64,000 nucleotides of DNA from Faecalibacterium sp. I4-3-84 (GCF_023347255.1 NZ_CP094466.1:930001-994000); one strand, 5' to 3'. Numbered from the stretch's first letter, positions 8,097 through 16,736 are shown. The notes: generated by a model not told the origin, from the letters alone. Made by a program: numbers and translations.

Positions 8097-8405
8097 ATGC
8101 CCGAAAAGAAAAAGACCGCAGCGGCTGCTCCTGCTGTGGAAGCTCCTGCCGCTGAGGCCAAGGAGTCTAAGACCCGTAAATCTGCCAAGGCCCCTGCACG
8201 CCGCGGCCGTCCCCCGCTTGCACCGGAGCTGTACGTGGAGTTCAGCGGCAAACAGTACAACGTGACCGATATCATTGACCGTGCCAAGGCCGATTACCGC
8301 GCTACCCACAAGGTTGGCGTGCAGTCCTGCAAGGTATACGTCAAGCCCGAGGAAGACGCTGCCTATTACGTGATCAACAAAGTCTCCGGCAAGCTGGAGC
8401 TGTAA
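8097..8405 (+). CDS. DUF6465-like protein with Ala/Lys-rich AT-hook-like N-terminal tail
   Basis: This 102-residue protein has two parts. Residues 1-38 are a low-complexity Lys/Ala/Pro tail ending in ARRGRPPL, which resembles an AT-hook (GRP core flanked by basic residues). Residues 44-102 form a compact domain (ELYVEFSGKQYNVTDIIDRA, then VKPEEDAAYYVINKVSGK) that I recognise as the family of unknown function common in gut Clostridia. The ATG at 8097 has a strong AAGGAGGGG site; an earlier in-frame ATG at 8034 has none. DNA or RNA binding through the tail is inference. Composition suggests a small abundant cytosolic protein. Confidence 0.75.
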   Translation: MPEKKKTAAAAPAVEAPAAEAKESKTRKSAKAPARRGRPPLAPELYVEFSGKQYNVTDIIDRAKADYRATHKVGVQSCKVYVKPEEDAAYYVINKVSGKLEL

Positions 8406-8499
8406 CTTTTCCTGTATTCTTTTCTCCTGCTGCAAAGCACTCCGCACCTGTTTTGCGGCGGGTTGTCCGTTCCCACACAAGGCTCCATTTTAAACCGTA

Positions 8500-8539
8500 A
8501 AAAAAGCTGCCCTGCATCCAAAAATGCAAGGCAGCTTTT
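8500..8539. terminator. Bidirectional terminator between convergent genes
   Basis: AAAAGCTGCCCTGCAT pairs with ATGCAAGGCAGCTTTT, flanked by A on the left and T on the right, between the 8097 gene (+) and the phosphoesterase (-). Confidence 0.85.
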
Positions 8540-9195
8540 CATTTTACATCAAACCATCTTTTCCAGATCGGATGATGCTGGATCACGGGGTCCGGGTCCG
8601 GGATCTCGAACACATAGCGCTCGGTAGCGTTGATCACGGTGGTCTTGCCGCGGGTGCACACGCGCGGCAGCTTTGCATCATAGTTCAGGTGCACATGGCC
8701 GTGCACGAACCACTGCGGCTCGTATTCATCCATCAGATCATTGAAGCACGCAAAACCCTTGTGAGCATGATCCGTGCTGTCGTTCAGGCCAGCCGCCGGG
8801 GAGTGGGTGAGCAGCAGGTCGATGCCGCCCACATGATGGGCCTTGCGCCAGAGTTTGCGCACACGGCGGCGCATTTCCCTTTCCGTATACTGGAAGCTGT
8901 CCTCCCGGTTATTGTAGCGGATGCTGCCGCCCAGTCCCATAATGCGCAGGCCCTTCCACACATACACGCTGTCGTCCACGCAAATGCATCCGCCAGGTTC
9001 ATTTTCCCTGTAACTGCCGTCGTGGTTGCCGTGGACATACAAGATGGGCGCAGCCGTAAAGTTCGTAAGATATTCCAGATACTTCTGCGGCAGATCCCCG
9101 CAGGAAAGGATCAGGTCGATGCCTTCCAGATGTTCGCGGGTACCGTAGTCCCACAGTGCTTTAGAGGGCACATCCGAAATTGCAAGAATTTTCAC
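8539..9195 (-). CDS. Calcineurin-like metallophosphoesterase
   Basis: This 218-residue cytosolic protein carries the metallophosphoesterase blocks in order: ISDVP near residue 6, GDLPQ near 33, GNHD near 57, THSP near 130 and HGHVH near 170. These supply ligands for the two-metal centre. The first block normally reads DxH; here it is DVP, so one canonical metal ligand is missing or replaced, which is worth noting. The substrate cannot be told from sequence; relatives hydrolyse phosphoesters of nucleotides or lipids. It lies downstream of the BMP-domain gene on the same strand, 37 bases away, so the two may be co-transcribed. Confidence 0.85.
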   Translation of the reverse strand: MKILAISDVPSKALWDYGTREHLEGIDLILSCGDLPQKYLEYLTNFTAAPILYVHGNHDGSYRENEPGGCICVDDSVYVWKGLRIMGLGGSIRYNNREDSFQYTEREMRRRVRKLWRKAHHVGGIDLLLTHSPAAGLNDSTDHAHKGFACFNDLMDEYEPQWFVHGHVHLNYDAKLPRVCTRGKTTVINATERYVFEIPDPDPVIQHHPIWKRWFDVK

Positions 9196-9232
9196 ATCGG
9201 TTTGCTCCGTTCTCTCTCGGCCTGAGGGCCGC

Positions 9233-11158
9233 TTATTTCACAAACCCTTTCAGGGTATTGAGGCCGTTGATCGCCATCAGCGTATGCGTTTTTACATCCA
9301 ATTCATCGTAGTGCGGCAGCGCACCTTCCACGCATTCGTCCAGCCAGTCCATCTCCATCAATTCCTTGGGACTGTAGACCACGGCCTCCGGCGAGTGCAG
9401 CACATGCCCCTGCGCGTACAGGTCTTCCGGGAAGATGCGCAGGTCGTTCTCGCTCAGCATCTTTTCCATCAGGTCCAGCAGCTGTAAAGTGCCTGCGGGC
9501 AGGTCTTTGCTGTAATCGATCTCCTCTGCGCCGCTGCGCATCCCCCACCAGTAATTCACGGCTCTGGCTCCCGCTGCATCGTTGTCCCACGCGCCGTCAA
9601 AAATGGAGCGGATGATCTCGGTATAAAAGGTATCCCACCGCCACACCGGCAGGCCCAGCGGCTGCAGGGTGCCGTCCGGCTGGCGGCGGCACAGACCGTA
9701 GTCCCGGTGGGTACCTTCCGGCTCGCGGTTATCGCGGGCATAGAAGATCTCCACATCCGGCCGGTCAGAGAAATCCAGCGGGTGTGCCGGGTCCGGCAGG
9801 CAGGCCCAGCGCAGCACCACCTTTGCGTCCGGGCGCACGGTCTTCAGGCCCTGCGCATAGGCGTTTACTGCCGCCGGGATGCCGTACACCGGGTTTGCCG
9901 CCACATAGCCTACGCGGTCGGTCTTGGTCAGTACACCGGCCAGAATGCCCAGCAGATAGGTCACTTCATACGTGCGGGGATAGTAGGTGCGCACCAGCGG
10001 GTGCGGTGCGTTGAGCGAGCAGTTCAGGATGCGGGTCTTGGGGTGCTGGGCCGCCACCTTCAGGCAGGCGGTATGCATCCGGGCACTTGAGGTGAACACC
10101 ACGTCGGCATTGTCGTGAGCCACATCCTCCAGCACCTGCTCCGCGTCCACCTCAGGCTCGATGTTCTCTTTGCGGGTGATGAATACCCGGTCCGGGAACG
10201 CCTGCTGCAGCGCTTCGATGCCCTTGTCGTGGGCGCGTACCCATGCGCTGTTTTCGGCGTTGTGCTCGTGCAGGAACACCACCTTCAGCTCGCTGGGCTT
10301 TGTAAAGATGTTCAGCTTTGCCAGCAGCGGTTCGCCGGGGCCCTGCTTCGGCTCCAGCGAAAGGGCCACGGCCTGCGGCTCGGTGAGCACCTTCACCTCA
10401 TCCCACAGCTTTTCCAGATTCTGCTTCACCTGGCTGGGCGTGCTCTCGCAGGCATCCGCGTAACGGTAGACCGACAGATACACCAGCATAGCATCGCCGG
10501 CAGTCAGATTCAGTCCGCCGCCGCCCAGAGCCAGAAACTGCTGGCGGAACATGGTATAGAAGGCGGAAAAGCTCAGCCGGTCATCATCCGTCCAGCTTTC
10601 ACCGCTGGCCTTACACACCAGCGTCTGCAATTTTGCGTAACCCCCCAGACGGGAGAAATGCACATCGTTGACCTTGGAGAGCTTGTAAAAATCCAGAAAT
10701 TCGTAGTAGATACGGTTTTCCAGACTATCGTTCCGTTCCGGGATGAGCCGCGTGACCGTGCCCGCGATCCTGACCGCATCAAAATACTTGAGCACCGATA
10801 CCCGCTTGTTGCCTTCCTGCACATAGAATTTGTTCAGAAACTCATAGGCGATGATGGGGGTGTGGATTCCTTCTTCCAAATGCGCATCGCAGAGGTTCGA
10901 CCACTTGGCTGCAAACTCGGTGTCCGGCTCCAGCAGGGGCATAAAGTTCGGTGCAAAGGCGGTGTGACGGCCGCTGGTCTTTGTTCCGACGATGCTTTCC
11001 GCCGGGAGCTCCACAAGGCCCAGCGGCTCCTGCGCCACGATGTTCACATTGACCAGAATATCGTCCAGCACTGCAAGATACGGCGACTGGCCGCGCGCCA
11101 CACAGGCACGGTAAGCGCGCTGACCGCTCTTCAGTGCGTTCTTGTAATCTTCCAGCAT
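9233..11158 (-). CDS. Cytosolic BMP/PnrA-type nucleoside-binding domain protein with ParB-like N-terminal region
   Basis: This 641-residue protein has no signal peptide or lipobox, unlike ordinary BMP lipoproteins. Residues about 45-135 resemble a ParB/sulfiredoxin-type core (IIAYEFLNKFYVQEGNKRVSV). Residues about 295-560 match the basic membrane protein (PnrA-like) periplasmic-binding fold: VVFLHEHNAENSAW, DVVFTSSA, YLLGILAGVLTKTDRVGYVA. A C-terminal helical extension follows. BMP proteins bind purine nucleosides. An intracellular version with a DNA-binding-type partner suggests a sensor rather than an importer, though that is inference. It has an extended -10 promoter. Confidence 0.8.
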   Translation of the reverse strand: MLEDYKNALKSGQRAYRACVARGQSPYLAVLDDILVNVNIVAQEPLGLVELPAESIVGTKTSGRHTAFAPNFMPLLEPDTEFAAKWSNLCDAHLEEGIHTPIIAYEFLNKFYVQEGNKRVSVLKYFDAVRIAGTVTRLIPERNDSLENRIYYEFLDFYKLSKVNDVHFSRLGGYAKLQTLVCKASGESWTDDDRLSFSAFYTMFRQQFLALGGGGLNLTAGDAMLVYLSVYRYADACESTPSQVKQNLEKLWDEVKVLTEPQAVALSLEPKQGPGEPLLAKLNIFTKPSELKVVFLHEHNAENSAWVRAHDKGIEALQQAFPDRVFITRKENIEPEVDAEQVLEDVAHDNADVVFTSSARMHTACLKVAAQHPKTRILNCSLNAPHPLVRTYYPRTYEVTYLLGILAGVLTKTDRVGYVAANPVYGIPAAVNAYAQGLKTVRPDAKVVLRWACLPDPAHPLDFSDRPDVEIFYARDNREPEGTHRDYGLCRRQPDGTLQPLGLPVWRWDTFYTEIIRSIFDGAWDNDAAGARAVNYWWGMRSGAEEIDYSKDLPAGTLQLLDLMEKMLSENDLRIFPEDLYAQGHVLHSPEAVVYSPKELMEMDWLDECVEGALPHYDELDVKTHTLMAINGLNTLKGFVK

Positions 11159-11217
11159 AGTTGCTCCTTTTTCTCAGCTGCAATGCGCTGCAGCCAGCTG
11201 CCGCAGCGTCCTTCTTT

Positions 11218-11223
11218 AGTATA
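11218..11223 (-). promoter_or_regulatory. Extended -10 promoter for the BMP-domain gene
   Basis: On the - strand the sequence reads TGGTATACT, an extended -10 (TGn) box. No good -35 box is seen at 17 bases. Confidence 0.5.
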
Positions 11224-11266
11224 CCATGAAATTTGATTTTATGGGAGGATTTTCCGCACAAAAGAG

Positions 11267-11295
11267 TTGATTTATCCTGCAGTTTCAGGTACGAT
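11267..11295 (+). promoter_or_regulatory. Promoter for the DUF1643 gene
   Basis: TTGATT (11267-11272) and TACGAT (11290-11295) are 17 bases apart, divergent from the BMP-gene promoter. Confidence 0.55.
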
Positions 11296-11330
11296 AATAG
11301 AAAGCAAACAATGATAGGAGCATTCTTTCC

Positions 11331-11894
11331 ATGCAGACCGAACAGATCCCCGTACTCAAGGCCGACGAATATCCCGGCGGCATCTGGTATTACGAGCCGC
11401 ATACATATCAGCCTTACCGTTACATACTGGGCCGCATTGGCACCCACCCGCTGGTATGCATTGGCATCAACCCCAGCACCGCCCAGCCCGGTGCGCTGGA
11501 TCCCACCTTGAAAAGTGTGGAGCGCCTTGCCGCCGCCAACGGCTTTGACAGCTGGATCATGTTCAACGTGTATCCCCAGCGCGCCACCGACCCAAACGAT
11601 ATGGACCGTGTGCCGGACCGTGCCCTGTGCGACGAAAATCTGCGCTGGCTCCGGGCAGTTCTGGCCCAGACCGAACCCACCATGTGGGCAGCGTGGGGCA
11701 CGCTGATCGAAAAGCGGGACTATCTGCCCGGCCTGATGCGGGAGATGGTGGCCCTGACGCGGGAACGGGAGATCCCGTGGGTCACCTTTGGCCGGCGCAG
11801 CAAAAAGGGCCACCCCCACCACCCGCTGTACCTGCGCAAGGATTCCACCCCCGAACCCTTTGATGTGGAAAATTATCTGGACACCTGCTTTTAA
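11331..11894 (+). CDS. DUF1643 family protein
   Basis: This 187-residue cytosolic protein matches the DUF1643 pattern: the central LVCIGINPSTA followed by LDPTLKSVERLA, then WIMFNVYPQRATDP, and the later AAWG plus GHPHHPLYL segments. These proteins occur in bacteria and phages and have no established function; the INPSTA and HPxHPL stretches recall a nucleotide- or nucleic-acid-processing pocket, but this is not proven. It is followed at 31 bases by the PAP2 phosphatase gene and likely shares its transcript. Confidence 0.82.
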   Translation: MQTEQIPVLKADEYPGGIWYYEPHTYQPYRYILGRIGTHPLVCIGINPSTAQPGALDPTLKSVERLAAANGFDSWIMFNVYPQRATDPNDMDRVPDRALCDENLRWLRAVLAQTEPTMWAAWGTLIEKRDYLPGLMREMVALTREREIPWVTFGRRSKKGHPHHPLYLRKDSTPEPFDVENYLDTCF

Positions 11895-11925
11895 TTTTTC
11901 AGGTGCCCGATGCGGAGGGATCTTT

Positions 11926-12462
11926 TTGACCTCAGAACATTATCACGCCCTGCACAGCTGGATGGATGCCCACCCCACAGCCAAGCGCTGTGTGGTGGCA
12001 CTGGATCGCTGGCTGCCGCTCATCCCTTTTGTATGTTATCCGGTGCTGCTCTGCCTGCTGAACGTCCGGCTGTTTCGGCTGCTGGGCAGTCAGCGTCAAG
12101 CCGCGCTGGATCTCACCGCCGTCATTGCGCGGACGGTGTTCGTGCCGGGGCTTACCTTCTGGGGCGGCACCATCCTGCGGGACAGGCTGAACCTGCCGCG
12201 TCCCTATGAACAGCCCGGCTTTGAACCGCTGCGGCACAAGGAGACTCGGGGACACTCCTTTCCCTCCCGCCACGCACTGAGCGCTTCCGTGCTGGCCATG
12301 GTATGGATGTATTTCTACCCGAAGGCGGGCTGGGTGATGGTGGGCATCACGGTGCTCATCTGTGTTGGCCGTGTGCTGACCGGCGTGCACCATATCCGCG
12401 ATGTCGTGGGCGGAGCCGCGCTTGGCTTTGCTTTGGGCTTTGCGGGCATGTGGCTGCTGTAA
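11926..12462 (+). CDS. PAP2-superfamily membrane phosphatase
   Basis: This 178-residue integral membrane protein carries the three PAP2 phosphatase blocks: RDRLNLPRP (motif 1, with Arg in place of the usual first Lys), GHSFPSRHA (motif 2, catalytic His) and GRVLTGVHHIRD (motif 3, Arg-x5-His-x3-Asp). Four to five hydrophobic segments surround them. It would dephosphorylate a lipid phosphate such as undecaprenyl-diphosphate or phosphatidate on the outer face of the membrane. The start is a TTG at 11926 with GGAGGG six bases before it; longer readings overlap the previous gene. Confidence 0.82.
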   Translation: MTSEHYHALHSWMDAHPTAKRCVVALDRWLPLIPFVCYPVLLCLLNVRLFRLLGSQRQAALDLTAVIARTVFVPGLTFWGGTILRDRLNLPRPYEQPGFEPLRHKETRGHSFPSRHALSASVLAMVWMYFYPKAGWVMVGITVLICVGRVLTGVHHIRDVVGGAALGFALGFAGMWLL

Positions 12463-12514
12463 AGCAGTGCTTTGCGGGCTTTGAAAAAAGAAAAAAGATT
12501 TTTGCATTTTTTGC

Positions 12515-12543
12515 TTGACAGAATGGGGCCTGTATGGTATTAT
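12515..12543 (+). promoter_or_regulatory. Strong promoter of the tRNA-Arg/tRNA-His unit
   Basis: A consensus TTGACA (12515-12520) and TATTAT (12538-12543) are separated by 17 bases, 64 bases upstream of the first tRNA. Confidence 0.85.
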
Positions 12544-12606
12544 ACTTCTCGCAGCGTGTGCCGACACACAGCTGCCGCCATAATGGAACCCATGGGATTA
12601 CAACGT

Positions 12607-12680
<74 letters not shown>

Positions 12681-12687
12681 TCTATGT

Positions 12688-12765
12688 GGTGCCCATAGCG
12701 TAGTCGGTTAACGCGCCAGATTGTGGATCTGGAGACCGTGGGTTCGAGTCCCACTGGGCACCCCA
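12688..12765 (+). tRNA. tRNA-His (anticodon GTG)
   Basis: The acceptor includes the extra 5' G (G-1) expected for tRNA-His, paired opposite C73, and the anticodon loop TTGTGGA gives GTG. A 3' CCA appears to be encoded (12763-12765). It shares the tRNA-Arg promoter, seven bases downstream of that gene. Confidence 0.95.
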
Positions 12766-12767
12766 CC

Positions 12768-12807
12768 AAAAAATCCGCTGATGCTTTGCATCGGCGGATT
12801 TTTTTAT
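12768..12807 (+). terminator. Terminator of the tRNA unit
   Basis: AAATCCGCTGATGC pairs with GCATCGGCGGATTT, followed by a run of T. This hairpin is also the first piece of the tandem repeat. Confidence 0.85.
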
Positions 12808-13164
12808 TTGGCGGGGTGCCCAGTGGGGCTCGAACAAGGCGGCTCTGACGCATCAGCGGCAGAGCAACCAACAGCCCAGTGGGCTGTTGGTTAGCCTGCG
12901 GGTCCCAATCAGTAGGAATGTCTACCAAGACAAATGCTGTGCTGATGCTTTGCATCGGCGGATTTTTTTATTTGGTGGGCGTGCCCGGTGGGGCTCGAAC
13001 AAGGCGGCTTTGACGCGTCAGCGGCAGAGCAACCAACAGCCCAGTGGGCTGTTGGTTAGCCTGCGGGTCCCAATCAGTAGGAATGTCTACCAAGACAAAT
13101 GCTGTGCTGATGCTTTGCATCGGCGGATTTTTTTATTTGGCGGGGTGCCCAGTGGGACTCGAAC
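12777..13164. repeat. 164-bp tandem repeat (two full copies plus a partial third) carrying inverted tRNA-His 3' ends
   Basis: Full units run 12777-12940 and 12941-13105, and a third, partial unit runs 13106-13164. Each unit holds the terminator-like GCTGATGCTTTGCATCGGCGGA hairpin region, an inverted copy of the tRNA-His T-arm and acceptor 3' end, and in full units a 12-bp perfect hairpin with a CCCAGTGGG centre. The last inverted tRNA segment (13142-13164) is an exact reverse complement of 12742-12764. No gene is seen; the in-frame openness across units is a repeat effect. Confidence 0.85.
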
Positions 13165-13185
13165 AGCACGCCATTATTTTCTGCT

Positions 13186-13248
13186 AAAAAAGCATGTGCA
13201 GAACACCTCTGGCCGGAACGGCTCCTGTGTGCTCTGCACATGCTTTTT
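13186..13248 (-). terminator. Long-stem terminator of the virion-gene island
   Basis: A stem of about 20 bp (one mismatch) reads AAAAAGCATGTGCAGA against TCTGCACATGCTTTTT, directly downstream of the last - strand gene of the island. Confidence 0.85.
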
Positions 13249-13272
13249 ATTGTTTGATATCCACCCGCACGG

Positions 13273-14637
13273 TCAGCGCCTCATCTGCTGCAGGATCTGT
13301 GCGATCTCTGCACTGGAATAGCCATCCTGCCGCAGTGCGGTGCTGATGCTGGTATCGCTCTTGCCCTGGCTGCGCATCAGCATGGCCATGTAGGGCACCG
13401 TCACATTCCGGGAGGTGTCACTGCCCAGACGGGTGGCAGTGCCCGTGCTGCGGCTGGCCGTACCGGAGGACGTACTGCCCGTGCCAGTGCCGCCAGTCTT
13501 ACTGCCTGCCGCCGTGCTGCCAGCGCGGCTTGCTTTCTGCGCTGCATTGTACTTTTTCAGGTTCCACTCGCCCAGTGCGATGTTCAGCTTCTGGCTTGTG
13601 ACATCGTTGTTGAATTTCTGCTGGTTGAGTTTGTCCTGATACTCCCGCTCGCTCGTCTCGTTCTCGTAGCGCTGCTGGTTCAGGCTGTCCTGATACTGAC
13701 GCTCCTGCAGCTGCTGGTTCCACTGAGTGTCCGCACGGTCTGCCTCGTACTGACGGTTGCCGGAGTAGATGTTATAGCCGGTATTCAGCAGGCCGCTCAG
13801 CATGGAGCCAACGCCCGTGGTGCCGCTGAGAACGATCTGCACCGCATCGCCCAGCACACCCAGCACGGTCATCACATTGTTGAACACCTGCTGGCGGCGT
13901 GCTGCCTGCTGCTGTTCCTGCGCGGAGTAATAATCGTGCAGGGTGCCCAGCTGGCTCAGATAATCCTGATACTGCCCGTAGTCCTGCGCATAGGCGTTGT
14001 TGTATGCTTCGCCCTTCTGCTGCAGCTGGGTGTAGTAGTCCGAGAGCTTGTTGTTGTACTGCTGCTGGGCATCCTGTTCGCTGTTGTTCAGCTGATCCAG
14101 CTGGCTCACCAGCTCGTTTCCGCCGCTGGTATACGTATCCAGCGCCAGACTGTACAGCGTGGGGATGGCGCTGCTCAGCGCGCCGATCTGCTGCTGATAC
14201 GCCTGCTGGGCGGCGCTCGTGGCATAGCTGGAGCCATAACCGCCGGTCAGGGCTGCAGCCTGCGCCGCAGCATCTGCGCTGGCGTTGTGGGCATTCTGCA
14301 AATAGTTCTGCTCGTACTGGCGGTAGAGCGGGTCCTTGGTGTAGCTGTACTGGAAGCTCTCACGCTGCAGCAGCTGGTTCAAAAGCTGGTCGATCCGCTC
14401 CTGATAGCTGCTCTGATAATCGCCCGGGCGGTTTGTCTGCCACTCCTTCAGCGCATCTGCGGCATCCGTCACGGTCTGGCTGGGCTTGTAGCTGGAATTT
14501 GCCAGTGCGTTTTCCACCTCCGAGCGGCTGTCCAGTCCCGCTGCGGAATAACCGCTCTGCACGGCAGGCTGGCCGCTGCCCTCCGTCTGCGCCTGCACAG
14601 CGGCAAGCGCTTCGTCCTTTTTCTTTCTGTTTGCCAT
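13273..14637 (-). CDS. Phage virion protein, Gln/Ala-rich coiled coil with a hydrophobic segment (putative ejection protein)
   Basis: This 454-residue protein has a charged N-terminus, long Gln/Tyr/Ala-rich helical stretches likely to form coiled coils (about 90-230 and 300-350), and one hydrophobic Gly-rich segment near residues 255-290 (VLGVLGDAVQIVLSG). A Gly/Ser/Thr-rich linker leads to a short conserved-looking tail. Its place after the nozzle gene, plus the membrane-active look, resembles internal or ejection proteins of podoviruses. That role is inference; no catalytic motif is seen. It is the last gene before the island terminator. Confidence 0.6.
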   Translation of the reverse strand: MANRKKKDEALAAVQAQTEGSGQPAVQSGYSAAGLDSRSEVENALANSSYKPSQTVTDAADALKEWQTNRPGDYQSSYQERIDQLLNQLLQRESFQYSYTKDPLYRQYEQNYLQNAHNASADAAAQAAALTGGYGSSYATSAAQQAYQQQIGALSSAIPTLYSLALDTYTSGGNELVSQLDQLNNSEQDAQQQYNNKLSDYYTQLQQKGEAYNNAYAQDYGQYQDYLSQLGTLHDYYSAQEQQQAARRQQVFNNVMTVLGVLGDAVQIVLSGTTGVGSMLSGLLNTGYNIYSGNRQYEADRADTQWNQQLQERQYQDSLNQQRYENETSEREYQDKLNQQKFNNDVTSQKLNIALGEWNLKKYNAAQKASRAGSTAAGSKTGGTGTGSTSSGTASRSTGTATRLGSDTSRNVTVPYMAMLMRSQGKSDTSISTALRQDGYSSAEIAQILQQMRR

Positions 14638-14651
14638 ATATGATCCTTTCC

Positions 14652-14837
14652 TTATAAATTCTGCAGTTTCGTGCGCATCTCGTCGGACATGTTTTCAACG
14701 TCCAGATTGCTCAGTACATACTGCAGCTGTTCCTGCATCTGGTACAGGTAGCTGCGCAGGGCGCGGGCATCCTCCGGGTCCATGTTCTCGCTGAGCTTGG
14801 GCAGGCCGATCTTGTTAATGCCCATCACGCTTGCCAT
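14652..14837 (-). CDS. Small phage protein of unknown function
   Basis: This 61-residue protein lies between the nozzle-like and ejection-like genes, starts four bases after the former and has a GGGAGGTG ribosome site. It is mostly helical (residues 20-60) with heptad-like Leu/Met spacing, which would suit a small structural or chaperone role. No family is recognised. Confidence 0.6.
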   Translation of the reverse strand: MASVMGINKIGLPKLSENMDPEDARALRSYLYQMQEQLQYVLSNLDVENMSDEMRTKLQNL

Positions 14838-14840
14838 TCG

Positions 14841-16724
14841 TCACACCTCCCCGCCTGCAATGCCGCCCTTGGCAGCGGCCATTGTTTTTGCAATGCTGCG
14901 CAGGGTGATCTGTCCCCTGCCCTTCAGGCGCAGCCGCAGGGTGCCGTGCCTCCGGGGCACGAACGGCAGATCAAAGCTGCGCCGCTTGTCCTGTGCCGTC
15001 AGGCTTGCCACCGTCTCCCATGGGCCGCCGTCATAGCTGGCGGCCACCTCCACCGTACTGCTGCACTCGGCATCCAGCCGCAGCGTCAGTCGGGAAAGAT
15101 ACCGGTCCTCGGCCCCGTCCAGCCCAATGTCACCAGTGGTCAGCTCAAAGTTCAGCTTTTCCTCCACACCGTCGGTGGCCTGCCAGTCCGCTTCGCGGCT
15201 GGGATCTGCGGCCCACAGTGCCTGCCCGTCCCACAGATAAAGCTGTCCGCCGGTGCTGGTCATCTCGTAGGAGCACACGTTTTCTTCGCTCCAGAGCGCG
15301 CGCTCGGTATCGTACACCAGCAGCCTTGCCGTATTTTCGCCTGCCGCCGTGCGGGCCACATGCAGGTAATAGCGGCCATCCAGCGCACTGCCCACCGCGC
15401 TCTGCACATTGGCCAGTCGGCCCGAATCCAACGCGCCGGACACTTTTGTTGGAATGCTGCCGTCCCATGCCATCACACCGTCCGGCGAAAGATAATAGAG
15501 CGTCTCGTTCAGCACACACAGGCTGCGCGCCGCGTTTTTGGCAACGCCCCGGCAGCGCAGCGAGGTGAGCTGAAAATCCGAAGGCTTGGAGCCATAGAGC
15601 TTGTGCAGTGTGTTCTCCTTAAAGAACAGTGCATAGCCCATGCATGTGGCCGCGCCGGTAAACGCACCATCGCTGCCCACCGTCACTGCGTAGCTGTCTG
15701 CCGCAATGCCCCGGTAGGAAAACCAGTTGGTGGGGTCGCCTAAGCGGCAGGCATAGATCACGTTTTCCTTGCTGCTGCAGCCCCATACCCGGTTGTCGCA
15801 CTCGGTAACGTAGTCCAGATCCGGCACGCGGCGTTCCATCCGCACCGGCGTGCTCACCGCAAAGCTGCGTGTCTCCTTGCCGTCCAGGCTGGTCCACTGG
15901 GCGCTCTCGGCGCTCTGCACCAGCGTGCCGTAAACATGATCTCCCTCCGGGCTTACCCGCACGCGCAGCCCGTTTTCCAGCACATCGTAAACTACCAGAT
16001 CCCCGTCCAGCTTTGTCCACATGCCAGCCTGCTGTGCTGCCGTGCCCTGCACGGTCACGGTGTCCCACTGGGCAAACAGCCTCTGCGCGCCCGCCGCTGT
16101 GATGCGGCAGTATTCCAGCGGCACTGCCGTCCAGCTGCCGGAGGATGCGCTGTACTCTTCCAGTGTGCTGGTACTGGCCCATGGGTGCTCCTCGTCTTCC
16201 ACCTTCAAAAAGAGCTGTCCGTCTGCAGGCTTCTCCGGTTCCTCCTTGCCGTAACCGCTCACCTCGTAGGCCTTGCCCGCGGCATCGCAGGGTGCAAACT
16301 GCACGCTCTGTCCCTCTGCCTGCCATACAGCTCCCAGTGCCGAAACACTTCCGTCCGCTGTATCAAAGGCTACCTTGTCCGGGAAGATCAGGATTTTTGT
16401 ACCAATGCCCACCAGTGCCTTTTTGCCGTCGGTCACTGCCTCGGTGCAGGTCACCGGGTTCGCGCCGTCGGCATCCGGCGTGTAGATCAGATCCTTCCCG
16501 CAGACGGTCAGCAGCCCGTTCAGGTGATACATGCCGTTCAGCCCGGTCAACTCCCTCAGCTTGCGGCGCGGCTTGCGGGTGCTCAGCGCCGGGAAATCCC
16601 GGGCAGAAAAATTCACGCCCGCGCTGTACTCTGCTTCCGAGCAGGCATAGGTCTCGTTCAGCCCGCCGAATACCCGCACAAGACTGCGGCTGTTCTGCAG
16701 CTTTGCTCTGTTTGCCAGAACCAT
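14841..16724 (-). CDS. Beta-rich phage protein, probable tail nozzle / tubular protein
   Basis: This 627-residue protein is dominated by short beta-strand repeats, each with aromatic-Gly turns (for example MYHLNGLLTVCGKDLIY, GQLYLWDGQALWAADP), as in beta-propeller nozzle proteins (T7 gp12 / P22 gp10 type). The C-terminal 110 residues look like a separate beta-sandwich. It follows the adaptor gene by 12 bases, the order found in podoviral head-completion modules. Assignment rests on fold impression and synteny, not on a specific motif. Confidence 0.6.
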   Translation of the reverse strand: MVLANRAKLQNSRSLVRVFGGLNETYACSEAEYSAGVNFSARDFPALSTRKPRRKLRELTGLNGMYHLNGLLTVCGKDLIYTPDADGANPVTCTEAVTDGKKALVGIGTKILIFPDKVAFDTADGSVSALGAVWQAEGQSVQFAPCDAAGKAYEVSGYGKEEPEKPADGQLFLKVEDEEHPWASTSTLEEYSASSGSWTAVPLEYCRITAAGAQRLFAQWDTVTVQGTAAQQAGMWTKLDGDLVVYDVLENGLRVRVSPEGDHVYGTLVQSAESAQWTSLDGKETRSFAVSTPVRMERRVPDLDYVTECDNRVWGCSSKENVIYACRLGDPTNWFSYRGIAADSYAVTVGSDGAFTGAATCMGYALFFKENTLHKLYGSKPSDFQLTSLRCRGVAKNAARSLCVLNETLYYLSPDGVMAWDGSIPTKVSGALDSGRLANVQSAVGSALDGRYYLHVARTAAGENTARLLVYDTERALWSEENVCSYEMTSTGGQLYLWDGQALWAADPSREADWQATDGVEEKLNFELTTGDIGLDGAEDRYLSRLTLRLDAECSSTVEVAASYDGGPWETVASLTAQDKRRSFDLPFVPRRHGTLRLRLKGRGQITLRSIAKTMAAAKGGIAGGEV

Positions 16725-16736
16725 GCTCTCACCTCC

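Noticed and set aside
12777-13164. CRISPR-like array
   Set aside because: The units are long (164 bp), nearly identical throughout, with no unique spacers and no cas genes.
12887-13321. Repetitive-protein ORF across the tandem repeat
   Set aside because: The repeated peptide follows from the DNA repeat being nearly in frame; it lacks a ribosome site and runs into the island terminator and antisense to a gene.
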